Assembly (NCBI RefSeq): GCF_047324305.1
Contig: NZ_CP178740.1
Coordinates: 3,410,001-3,474,000, forward strand
DNA length: 64,000 nucleotides
Direction of reading: 5' to 3'
Source: Acerihabitans sp047324305
GTDB lineage: Bacteria > Pseudomonadota > Gammaproteobacteria > Enterobacterales > Enterobacteriaceae
Both the position numbers and the translations under genes were made by a program. How positions within the stretch are numbered: the first letter of the stretch is position 1; each line of letters starts with the position of its first letter. Positions 25,238-33,080 of the stretch are shown in pieces. The notes beneath the pieces were generated by a model, which saw nothing but the letters and a program-made list of their open reading frames with translations, did no database searches and was not told where the DNA came from.

Positions 25238-26506
25238 ATGTTTGCCCTGGCGGATGTGAACTCATTTTATGCATCCTGCGAAACGGTATTTCGTCCAGAT
25301 CTGAAAGGTAAGCCCGTCATCGTCCTGAGTAACAATGACGGCTGCGTGATTGCGCGCTCGGCTGAAGCAAAGAAGCTCGGCTTCAAAACCGGGAACCCTT
25401 TTTTCGAGATTAAAGACATCGTCAGGAAACACCACGTGCATGTGTTTTCCAGTAACTATGCTCTGTATGCTGATATGTCCAACCGGGTTATGACGACACT
25501 CGAAGAGATGGCCCCGTCAGTGGAGATTTACTCCATTGATGAGGCTTTCATGAATTTGTCGGGGGTCAGCAACTGCATGAGCCTGGAGCAGTTTGGCCGC
25601 GATGTCAGGGAACGGGTAAAGCAGCGCACTAAGCTCACCGTGGGCGTGGGCATTGCCCCGACCAAAACTCTGGCGAAACTCGCCAACCATGCTGCCAAAC
25701 AGTGGACACAGACAGGCGGAGTGGTAGACCTTTCATCATCGGTCAGGCAACGAAAATTAATGGCCCTGGTGCCTGTAGAGGACGTTTGGGGCATTGGCCG
25801 GCGCATATCGAAGAAGCTTAATGCTATGGGGATTTATAACGCTCTCCAGTTGGCAGACAGCCACCCGCCATTTATCCGAAAGCATTTCAGCGTTGTGCTG
25901 GAGCGCACCGTCCGGGAACTCAATGGCGAATCATGCATGCAGTTGGAGGAGTTCGCACCCACTAAGCAAGAGATAGTCAGTTCGCGATCATTCGGTGACC
26001 GGGCAACCACCTATCAACAGGTAAGGGAGGCTATCTGCGCATATGCTGAGCGCGCAGCGGAAAAACTGAGGGGCGAGCGGCAATACTGCAAAAAAATATC
26101 CGTATTCATCAAAACAAGTCCGTTTGCGGTGGATGAGCCCTATTATGGCAACCAGGCGACCGGAAGTCTCACCATCCCGAGCAATGACACCCGCGACATT
26201 ATCCGCGTCGCTATGGAGTGCCTGGACAGAATTTTCTTGCCTGGCATGCGCTATCAGAAAGCCGGTGTGATGTTGGGGGATTTTTATAGCATCGGAGTAG
26301 CGCAGTTGGCTCTATTCGATGAATATAAACCGCGGGCCAACAGCGAAGCGCTCATGCGTGTACTGGATGGGATTAATCACTCTGGGAAAGGTAAGGTCTG
26401 GTTTGCGGGGCAGGGCATACAGCAGGCGTGGCAAATGAAGCGGGCGCTTCTCTCGCCGGCGTACACGACCAGATACAAGGATTTGCCGATCGTGAAAGCA
26501 AAGTGA
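25238..26506 (+). CDS. umuC: UmuC, catalytic subunit of DNA polymerase V
   Basis: 422 residues from ATG 25238 (MFALADVNSFYASCETVF), the same length as E. coli UmuC; the long open frame further upstream overlaps umuD and is not real. Y-family polymerase motifs: 'ADVNSFYASCE' (first metal-binding Asp), 'SNNDGCVIARSAEAKKLG', 'YSIDEAFMNLSG' (Asp-Glu of the active site) and 'VGVGIAPTKTLAKLANHAAK'. The C-terminal little-finger domain and the conserved UmuC tail are present. Translesion synthesis after DNA damage. Confidence 0.96.
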   Translation: MFALADVNSFYASCETVFRPDLKGKPVIVLSNNDGCVIARSAEAKKLGFKTGNPFFEIKDIVRKHHVHVFSSNYALYADMSNRVMTTLEEMAPSVEIYSIDEAFMNLSGVSNCMSLEQFGRDVRERVKQRTKLTVGVGIAPTKTLAKLANHAAKQWTQTGGVVDLSSSVRQRKLMALVPVEDVWGIGRRISKKLNAMGIYNALQLADSHPPFIRKHFSVVLERTVRELNGESCMQLEEFAPTKQEIVSSRSFGDRATTYQQVREAICAYAERAAEKLRGERQYCKKISVFIKTSPFAVDEPYYGNQATGSLTIPSNDTRDIIRVAMECLDRIFLPGMRYQKAGVMLGDFYSIGVAQLALFDEYKPRANSEALMRVLDGINHSGKGKVWFAGQGIQQAWQMKRALLSPAYTTRYKDLPIVKAK

Positions 26507-26512
26507 TGCAAC

Positions 26513-27220
26513 TCAAACGACAGGGTTATCGATGCGTTTGATGATCCCTGCGTTGTCGTTGTGAATATTCCCCACGGCCTTAGCGACAGGGTGAAAAGAA
26601 AATTCATCTGCCGGTATGGCGAAATCATGTGCCAGTTCTTCGGCGCGTTCCGGCGTTATCTCGGGTGATAGCCATTCGAGGGAAGCCTCTCTCGTCATAA
26701 CCAGCGGCCGGCGGTCATGGATATCGACCAAGCCCTTGTCACTGGCCGCAGTGACGATAACAAATCCATCGTCATCCGGCGCATCCAGGGCGTCGGGATG
26801 AAATCGACCTATAGCCGCAAAGAATATAGGAGCCTTGCTTTCATGATAAATGAAATACGGCTGTTTAATTTTTGCGTCGTCCGGATCTTTCTTCCATTCG
26901 TACCCGCCGTCTGCCATGACCAGTGCGCGCCCAGTATTCCAAAGTGGCTTAAACATGCGCCCCGTAGCCGCCGTCTCGACGCGCGCGTTGATGAGGGGAG
27001 GGCGGCCAGCTTCTTTGGCCCAAGCCGGCTGATATCCCCACATTACGGGGTCGAGGTGCAATTTATCATCGCGCTGGTTTAACAGTAGAACGCGGGTGCC
27101 TGGCGCAACGTTGTAGCGTCCGATTGGCTCGCCATCGAGGGCGCCAACGAATTCGACGTCAGGCTTAAGTGATTCGAGATATTGTTCTCTGGTTTCTATC
27201 TGGGCAAATCGGCCGCACAT
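26513..27220 (-). CDS. yedK: SRAP-domain abasic-site protein (YedK/HMCES family)
   Basis: 235 residues. The catalytic Cys2 ('MCGRFAQ'), 'NARVET' (Asn78, Arg80, Glu82), 'GGYEW' (Glu108) and 'DIHDRRPLVM' (His168) are all present. HMCES/YedK forms a thiazolidine crosslink with abasic sites in single-stranded DNA and shields them from error-prone processing. The gene is convergent to umuC (6 bp gap) and lies next to attR, so the phage end carries both a translesion polymerase and an abasic-site protector. No LexA box is visible directly upstream (27221-27300). Confidence 0.93.
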   Translation of the reverse strand: MCGRFAQIETREQYLESLKPDVEFVGALDGEPIGRYNVAPGTRVLLLNQRDDKLHLDPVMWGYQPAWAKEAGRPPLINARVETAATGRMFKPLWNTGRALVMADGGYEWKKDPDDAKIKQPYFIYHESKAPIFFAAIGRFHPDALDAPDDDGFVIVTAASDKGLVDIHDRRPLVMTREASLEWLSPEITPERAEELAHDFAIPADEFSFHPVAKAVGNIHNDNAGIIKRIDNPVV

Positions 27221-27305
27221 GATGGTTATCTTCGTTGCAGGGGGGATCTTAAGTTAAGTATAGGCGGGAGTTTGATGATAATCCGGTGATGTGATGTGAT
27301 GGGTG

Positions 27306-27376
27306 GTGACATATTAGTGACGTAACTGTACTGTCAGAGTAGCGTCAGCGATATGTCAACGTTCGCCTAATGTCAC
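27306..27376. other. Candidate integrase arm-type sites near attR
   Basis: Three related short sequences lie 55-170 bp inside attR: GTGACATATTAG (27306-27317, + strand), and on the opposite strand GTTGACATAT (27351-27360) and GTGACATTAG (27367-27376). Repeated short sites at this distance from the crossover are typical of phage integrase arm-binding sites. Identity as arm sites is inferred. Confidence 0.45.
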
Positions 27377-27429
27377 TTGTGAACGCAGATTAGGCCAGTT
27401 AAAACAATGTGTTAGTTGTACCCCGACGT

Positions 27430-27475
27430 TCTTCTAAGCCGTAGGTCACTGGTTCGAATCCAGTAGGGCGTACCA
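27430..27475 (+). other. attR: duplicated 3' half of a tRNA-Arg(UCU) gene
   Basis: The sequence runs from an anticodon loop CTTCTAA (anticodon TCT) through a complete T arm (ACTGG-TTCGAAT-CCAGT), an acceptor strand AGGGCGT, discriminator A and encoded CCA. The 5' half of a tRNA is missing: the bases upstream do not supply the D arm or the matching acceptor strand ACGCCCT. This is what remains at the distal end when a phage integrates into a tRNA 3' end and restores the gene at the other junction. E. coli argU, also tRNA-Arg(UCU), is a known prophage target and looks similar in this part. Confidence 0.85.
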
Positions 27476-27518
27476 TTTGGATTCAAATTATCCGCTGTGA
27501 TACTGAACACGCTGCGAA

Positions 27519-27680
27519 TCAATGGACGATACAGGTGCGTAGCCGCCGCCATAAATTTTGCTTTATACCTGGTAGCGGTTGACTCTTATAGGTTTCCGCA
27601 TCCCCGCGAGTCACCCACGATACTGCCCCGCGGTTCAATGAAATCACAGTGCCAGAACCCGTACCGCTATTTTGCGCCAT
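27519..27680 (-). CDS. Possible small protein, 53 residues
   Basis: ATG 27680 is preceded by a strong Shine-Dalgarno (GGGGGGAA, 3 nt spacing is short). The product starts 'MAQNSGTGSGTVISLNRGAV' and ends 'WRRLRTCIVH'. It is hydrophilic at first and basic at the end; I recognise no family. It lies 43 bp outside attR. It could equally be a remnant of a longer gene; only the ribosome site supports it. Confidence 0.35.
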   Translation of the reverse strand: MAQNSGTGSGTVISLNRGAVSWVTRGDAETYKSQPLPGIKQNLWRRLRTCIVH

Positions 27681-28105
27681 TGATTCCCCCCATTAATAAC
27701 GGCAAGACTAAATCCAGCCAATGCCACACCGTGGCAATGTATAAAAATTACAGGCAGTCAGCCCACATCAAACTTTCAGCTTCTTGCATGATATCGGGAT
27801 TATCCCGTCCTGCCGCTAAAGTAACGCTTATGCTTGAAGCCTGCATTCCGATGGCTTGATTTTTTTGTAAAAAACATCTAAAAACATCATGTTGTAATAT
27901 GTTATTAAACAAAAAGACATGAGTGTTATCCATTTATAGGTGAGCTTATGGATATAAGCATTTGATATAAATGTATTTTTAGGTCAGCGGTACTGCGTTT
28001 AGGGACGGGTTTTCTTCGGCGCAGAAACTAAAAAATGGGGTATCAACGCGGGTTTGTTAGGAACAGTAAAAGCAATATGCCAGTCTCTGGAATAGGGAGG
28101 TAAAA
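27681..28105. other. AT-rich intergenic stretch after attR
   Basis: No convincing gene in about 425 bp. Short frames exist on both strands but lack ribosome sites and protein-like composition. The last 25 bp carry the AGGGAGG site of the next gene. Confidence 0.6.
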
Positions 28106-28627
28106 TTGTCTGGTAAATCCCGGTGGATAAAATTCATATGTTTTATGTGCCTGATGTCTTGCTTTTCACAAGCATTTGCGAACGATTTGGATCTCTATTC
28201 ATTAGATACCGCCTCCTTTGCGTATCACATTTATGCCCCGAAGGAGGGGGATAACCAGTACTTTAAGAACCAACTGGTTGCCATAGAAAGAAAAGTGCAT
28301 AAAAATTCGGATTACAGTTTTTTTGCCGGTACTTTTATCAATAGTGAAAGTAATAGATGCGTATTGCTGGGTATGGGAAAAAACTGGGTAAGGCGCAACC
28401 AGTGGAGCTTTGAAGGGTTATACGCCTACGCGGGGGAGTTTGTATTTACGCCCTTTGAGCGTTGTGGCGATGATGGGTTCTACCAGGATATTAAACGGGC
28501 AACGGGTATAGGCTTCGCTCCCTATATATATCATGGCGTTAAGTATGATGTGAATAGCCATGTCAGTGCAAGGTCGGGGATTCTTCTGCCTGGTATTGTT
28601 GTCATAAGCCTACAGCTAAGATTTTAA
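28106..28627 (+). CDS. Exported small beta-barrel-like protein, family not recognised
   Basis: 173 residues with a rare TTG start at 28106, set by AGGGAGG 5 nt upstream; the next ATG (28139) has no ribosome site. A signal peptide 'FICFMCLMSCFSQAFA' with likely cleavage before 'NDLDLYS' is followed by about 145 residues of alternating hydrophobic/polar residues and a C-terminal Phe ('VVISLQLRF'), the mark of an outer-membrane barrel. Two Cys (in 'NRCVLL' and 'FERCGDD') could form a disulphide. It does not match PagP. Function unknown; located just outside the prophage end. Confidence 0.65.
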   Translation: MSGKSRWIKFICFMCLMSCFSQAFANDLDLYSLDTASFAYHIYAPKEGDNQYFKNQLVAIERKVHKNSDYSFFAGTFINSESNRCVLLGMGKNWVRRNQWSFEGLYAYAGEFVFTPFERCGDDGFYQDIKRATGIGFAPYIYHGVKYDVNSHVSARSGILLPGIVVISLQLRF

Positions 28628-28660
28628 TCGTGAGGTTAATCGCGCAGGTCTGGTCGACAT

Positions 28661-28687
28661 CTCCGCGTCATTCAAAATGATGCGGAG
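28661..28687. other. Long hairpin downstream of the barrel-like gene
   Basis: CTCCGCGTCAT and ATGATGCGGAG form an 11-bp stem with one G-T pair and a small loop, 34 bp after the stop codon. There is no T-tract, so it may protect or process the mRNA 3' end rather than terminate. Confidence 0.55.
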
Positions 28688-28836
28688 GTGTTCATGCGCT
28701 GTCCATCGTATCCCAAGATGTTTAATAACCAGGGCTCCCGCCTGAGGTCCGTTTTTTCCGGCGACAACGGCCAAGGCAGGCGGGTTCACCTGCTTTGTCT
28801 TGTGCAGGGTGTCCATTCCAGCGACTATTATGACTG

Positions 28837-28858
28837 GCGGCTACAGCCGCGTTTTTTT
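28837..28858 (+). terminator. Rho-independent terminator
   Basis: GCGGC-TACA-GCCGC followed by G and TTTTTTT. It lies about 210 bp after the barrel-like gene and is its most likely end. Confidence 0.75.
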
Positions 28859-29465
28859 ATTGGAAAATGTCGATGCGACGGAATAGCCTAATTAAGAAAG
28901 GCAAAAGCGTCTCTACGGAAATAACGTAGCGGAAGAGGCTGAATAAGATCCTTTACAATAAATAGGCGACAATGTTAAGCCAAAGAATAAGGCGTTTGCC
29001 GTGCTCGAGGCAGACGCTGTCTCCTTTCACCACCCACATAGGTTTTCCTCTTTGCCCATCGGGTTGCCGAGTTCAAAACGCATCCTATACGCAACGGCAA
29101 CATCACGTTTGCAATAGGTTAACCTTCTACAGAAAACTGCGTTGCCGGTAACGTCAGGCGGCAGATGCACCATCGCGTGCCGCCGGCGAAGACATCGTCT
29201 ATAATGCCATGGTTTTGATGGTAGGCAGTACAGGATTTTGTGGGTAATATCGTCGGATGTTGCTTGATAACACTGAAAAACCTTTAGGCTTTTAGCCCGT
29301 TTGGCGAAACCACTGCGCAGGGCTGTGGCGGCTGTGCTTCACTACCGGCCATAGGTTTTTAACGGCGGTCTGTAAATGATTTTCGGCATGCCAGCCAGCC
29401 AGCGGTGCAGCGACAATAAAGATGATTATACTGGTAGCACGACTCTTTTTACTTTGGACACAGCC
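28859..29465. other. Intergenic stretch, no gene recognised
   Basis: About 600 bp without a supported coding region or RNA gene. An ATG at 29376 is in frame with the following gene but lacks a ribosome site. Confidence 0.55.
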
Positions 29466-29954
29466 ATGAGCAATTATGCACTAATACAAAAGGCCTATGA
29501 AGACTATATCATTTCGCGCACACATTATTGGGACCATCTCCATGGCGCTTTACGCGGTTTTGTCCCGGGATTCCTCGATTATTTAGGTATTGAAACAAAC
29601 CTTTTTTATCTTCCTGATGGGTCTGAAGGAAGTTATATCGCCATCGGCGAGGGGATAAACAAGGAGTTCTTAGTCAAGGACGCCCAGGAATTAAACAAGT
29701 CGAAAGAGTTGTCTATCGCTTTTACCATACGCATCGCATTAGAAGACACCAATGATAAAAGCAACAACTCTTATTATTATTTTGCTTGCAAGTTTTTGAA
29801 GCGAAATGATAAGTTTTTTTTCTTTTTCACCGATCAAACCATTGGTGAAGTGAATGTGGATGTGAGGGAGGATGAGACCGGGGAGTTTAATCCGGTTTAT
29901 AAAAAAATAGTAGATAACCTTTTGGATAAGCTGCATACAAGCACCCTAGTATAA
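29466..29954 (+). CDS. Unknown cytosolic protein, 162 residues
   Basis: Start chosen at ATG 29466 (MSNYALIQKAYEDYIISRTHYW); the in-frame ATG 90 bp upstream gives a low-quality N-terminus. No signal peptide or membrane segment. The composition is acidic and rich in Lys, Tyr and Phe, with a 'KFFFFFTDQ' core strand and a helical C-terminus 'YKKIVDNLLDKLH'. Compact, AT-rich and isolated, it resembles immunity-type or small accessory proteins in general form, but no family can be named. It is convergent with the RND pump gene (23 bp gap). Confidence 0.6.
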   Translation: MSNYALIQKAYEDYIISRTHYWDHLHGALRGFVPGFLDYLGIETNLFYLPDGSEGSYIAIGEGINKEFLVKDAQELNKSKELSIAFTIRIALEDTNDKSNNSYYYFACKFLKRNDKFFFFFTDQTIGEVNVDVREDETGEFNPVYKKIVDNLLDKLHTSTLV

Positions 29955-29977
29955 AGAAGCGCGTGCCGGAGACTGCG

Positions 29978-32900
29978 TTATCTTTTCACCCACTCGCGCA
30001 GCCGTTGGATGTGCCAATAGAGCGCGGGGATGATAATGATGCCGAGGGCGGTGGCCAACAGCATGCCGCTAAAAACCGTTACCCCGATAATGCGCCGGCT
30101 CATCGCGCCGGCGCCGGTTGCCAGCACCAGCGGCATGACGCCGAATATAAATGAAATGGCCGTCATCATTACCGCGCGAAAACGTTGGCGGGCGCCGTCC
30201 AGGGCCGCGTCGGAAATGCTGGCGCCTTCTTCCCGCCGGGCTTTGGAAAACTCAACGATCAGTATGGCGTTTTTCGCCGCCAGCCCGATCAAAAGCACCA
30301 GACCGATCTGGGCGTAGACATCGTTGGCGAAGCCCATGGCAAAAAGCCCCGCCACCGCGCCGGCCATGGCAAACAGCACTGATAACATCACTACCAGCGG
30401 AATACTCCAACTTTCATACTGCGCCACCAAGAATAGATAGGCAAAAACCAGTGCGGCGGCGTAGATAAATACCGCCTGCCCGCCGGCATACTGTTCCTGC
30501 CAGGACATGCCGCTCCAGGCATAGCCATAACCCGCGGGCAGCGTTTGCCGCACAATCTTTTCCATGACGTTCATCGCCTGGCCCGAGCTTATGCCCTGCG
30601 CGGCCGAGCCGTTGACCGTCACCGCCGGAAACTGGTTAAAATTGGCGATAAACGGCGCGCCCAGTACCGGACTCAGACGGACCAGATTTGCCAGCCTCAC
30701 CAAGGCGCCGCTATCGCTGCGCACGCTGATCTGCCCGATTTGTTCCTGCCGCTGGCGAAAATCCATGTCGTTTTGCAATTGTACGTTAAACATACGGCCG
30801 TTATGGGGGAAATCGCCTACGTTCACTCCGCCCATCGCGCTTTGCAGCGTGGTGAAAATGCGGCTCACCGGCACTTGCAGCAGGGCGGCCCGCTCGCGGT
30901 CAATACTCAGGCCTACCTCAGGCACCGAGGCGCTGAAGGTGGTAAATACCCGGTTTAGCCTGGGATCCTCGTTGGCGGCCAGGATCACGGCGCCGGCCAC
31001 CTGCGCCAGCGCCTGCGGTGATTGGCCTTCCAGCGCCTGGATGCGCAAATCAAAGCCGGAGGCGCTGCCCAGGCCGCTGATGGCCGGCGGATTAAACGCC
31101 ATAATCATTGCCGCGGGTAGGGTGGATAACTGGGCCTGGATTGTCGGCAACACCTGGTCGACATGCGCGCGTTCGCCCCAGGGTTTCAGCAAGACGAAGG
31201 CGAAAGCGGTATTGGGCGCGCCGCCGCCGCTAAGCAGGCTGTAGCCGGTAATTTTAATGACATCCGCGACGGCGGGATTCGCTCGTATCAATTGATATGC
31301 CTGGTCCATGACCCGCTGCGTACGGGACAACGAGGCCCCGTCCGGAAGCTGTACGTTAACAAAGAAAAATCCCTGGTCTTCATCAGGCAGGAAAGCGCTG
31401 GGCAAGCGGCTATAGCCGAACCAGGTGAGCGCGCCCACCGTCAGTAATATCACCACGCTGATCGCGGCGTGTCGCCCGGTCATCCGGGCGAGGCGGACAT
31501 AACCGTCGCGAATGGCGTTCAGGCCGCGATTAAAACCGCCAAATATGCCGGTTACCGGCGGTTCGCGCCGTGATAGCAAGACGGCGCACAGTGCCGGGGT
31601 GAGGGTGAGGGCGTTGATGCTCGACAAGATGACTGCAGCGGACAGCGTAATGGCGAATTGCCGGTATAGCTCCCCGGTAATGCCGGGCAGGACGGCGATA
31701 GGCACAAATACCGCCAGCAGTACCAACGTGGTGGCGATGATGGGACCGGCGATTTGTATCATTGCCTGGCCGGTTGCCGTCGACGGCGTCAGCGTTTCAT
31801 CCTGCGACATCAGGCGCTCCACGTTTTCCACCACCACAATAGCGTCATCCACCACTACCGTCAGCGCCAGGATAATGGCGAACAAACTGAGGGTGTTGGC
31901 GGAGTAACCGAAGATAAACAGCACGGCAAAAGTGCCCAGCAAGGACACCGGTATCGTCAGCGCCACGATAAAGGTCGCACGCAGGCTTTGCAGGAATAAA
32001 AAAACCACCGCCAGCACTACCACCAGCGTCAGTCCTAGCGAGATCACGATTTCATCGAGGGTGGCGGTGACCGTGACGGTGGAGTCATATTTAATTTCAT
32101 AGACCAGGTCCGGCGGGAAGGTGTGCGCCAGCCGCGCCATTTCCGTCCTGACCGCATTGGCCACATTCAGCGCGTTGGAGCCCGGCGCGGCGTACACGCC
32201 CATAAAGGCCGCGTCCGTTGAGTTCAGCGCTGAGTTAACCTGGTAATTCTGCGCGCCCAGGTCCACCCGCGCCACATCGCTAAGCCGCACCATGCCGCCT
32301 TGGGAATTGGTGCGGATAATGACCTGGGCAAACTGCGCCGCGCCCAGCAGACGTCCCTGGCCGCTGATGGTCAGGGTACGCTGCTGGCCGGAGCTGATGG
32401 GCGGCGAGCCGATTTGACCCGCGGCGGCCTGGATATTCTGATCGCGCAAGGCCTGGATGATATCCTGTACGCTGACGTTAAGCGCCTCCATGCGCTGCGG
32501 ATCCAGCCAGATGCGCATACTGTAATCGCGAGCGCCGAAGATTTGCACGTCGCCGACGCCGTTGATACGGGCGATGGCATCACGGATACGCAGGCTGGTA
32601 AAATTACTGACGAACAGATTGTCATGGCTATGCTTAGGCGAAAATACGTTCACGCCCAGCAAAATATTCGAGGAGCGCTTACGTACCGTCACGCCGTTAT
32701 TATTCACTTCGGCGGGCAGCTGCGCGCTGACCTGGGCAATGCGGTTTTGCACCTCCACCGCCGCCATGTCGGGATCGGTGCCGGTGGCGAAAGTGATATT
32801 GAGCTGGTAGCCGCCGCTATTCGCGCTGTTGGATTCCATATAGAGCATATGGCTGACGCCATTGACCTGGGCCTCGATGGGGGAGGCCACGGCTTCGGCC

Positions 32901-33070
32901 ACATCCCGGGCGCTGGCGCCGGGATAAGTGGCGCTGACCGAGACCACCGGCGGCGCGATAGTGGGAAATTGTTCTACCGGTATGACGGTTAAGGCGGTTA
33001 GCCCGACAATTGCGGTCACCACCGCGATAACAATAGCGAACTTCGGTCGCCGGATGAAAAAATGCAGCAT
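29978..33070 (-). CDS. RND multidrug efflux transporter (HAE-1 family)
   Basis: 1030 residues from ATG 33070 (MLHFFIRRPKFAIVIAVV), behind a good ribosome site (AAGGTAAGGGA); the longer open frame upstream overlaps the adaptor gene. The AcrB/MexF-like layout is complete: TM1, a porter domain ('YPGASARDVAEAVASPIE'), TM2-6 with the proton-relay Asp pair in TM4 ('LTVVVDDAIVVVENVERLM'), a second porter domain ('LPDEDQGFFFVNVQLP') and TM7-12 ('GLAAKNAILIVEFSK'). It exports drugs or other amphiphiles from periplasm to outside with the adaptor encoded upstream. No outer-membrane channel gene is adjacent, so TolC is the likely partner. Confidence 0.93.
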   Translation of the reverse strand: MLHFFIRRPKFAIVIAVVTAIVGLTALTVIPVEQFPTIAPPVVSVSATYPGASARDVAEAVASPIEAQVNGVSHMLYMESNSANSGGYQLNITFATGTDPDMAAVEVQNRIAQVSAQLPAEVNNNGVTVRKRSSNILLGVNVFSPKHSHDNLFVSNFTSLRIRDAIARINGVGDVQIFGARDYSMRIWLDPQRMEALNVSVQDIIQALRDQNIQAAAGQIGSPPISSGQQRTLTISGQGRLLGAAQFAQVIIRTNSQGGMVRLSDVARVDLGAQNYQVNSALNSTDAAFMGVYAAPGSNALNVANAVRTEMARLAHTFPPDLVYEIKYDSTVTVTATLDEIVISLGLTLVVVLAVVFLFLQSLRATFIVALTIPVSLLGTFAVLFIFGYSANTLSLFAIILALTVVVDDAIVVVENVERLMSQDETLTPSTATGQAMIQIAGPIIATTLVLLAVFVPIAVLPGITGELYRQFAITLSAAVILSSINALTLTPALCAVLLSRREPPVTGIFGGFNRGLNAIRDGYVRLARMTGRHAAISVVILLTVGALTWFGYSRLPSAFLPDEDQGFFFVNVQLPDGASLSRTQRVMDQAYQLIRANPAVADVIKITGYSLLSGGGAPNTAFAFVLLKPWGERAHVDQVLPTIQAQLSTLPAAMIMAFNPPAISGLGSASGFDLRIQALEGQSPQALAQVAGAVILAANEDPRLNRVFTTFSASVPEVGLSIDRERAALLQVPVSRIFTTLQSAMGGVNVGDFPHNGRMFNVQLQNDMDFRQRQEQIGQISVRSDSGALVRLANLVRLSPVLGAPFIANFNQFPAVTVNGSAAQGISSGQAMNVMEKIVRQTLPAGYGYAWSGMSWQEQYAGGQAVFIYAAALVFAYLFLVAQYESWSIPLVVMLSVLFAMAGAVAGLFAMGFANDVYAQIGLVLLIGLAAKNAILIVEFSKARREEGASISDAALDGARQRFRAVMMTAISFIFGVMPLVLATGAGAMSRRIIGVTVFSGMLLATALGIIIIPALYWHIQRLREWVKR

Positions 33071-33080
33071 GGCGCGTCCC

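Larger units (their letters stand above)
1..27475. mobile_element. Lambdoid siphovirus-type prophage, right part (left end outside window)
   Basis: A continuous block of phage head, connector, tail and fibre genes on the + strand is followed by conversion and SOS genes and ends at a duplicated tRNA 3' half. Head genes (separate scaffold, P22/SPP1-like coat) are combined with a lambda-type tail (G/GT, tape measure, M, L, K, I, J). Integrase, repressor, lysis, terminase and portal genes are not in the window and should lie to the left, next to an intact tRNA-Arg gene. All structural frames seen here are open, so the element may be functional, but this cannot be concluded without the left part. 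Confidence 0.93.

Noticed and set aside
28106..28627. PagP homologue, since pagP adjoins cspE in E. coli
   Set aside because: Length is similar but sequence signatures of PagP (signal, His/Asp/Ser sites) are not found.
28688..28891. IS3-type transposase fragment ('LCLVQGVHSSDYYDW' resembles OrfB start)
   Set aside because: Only about 15 residues match, with no further IS3 motifs, inverted repeats or OrfA; the region also contains a terminator.
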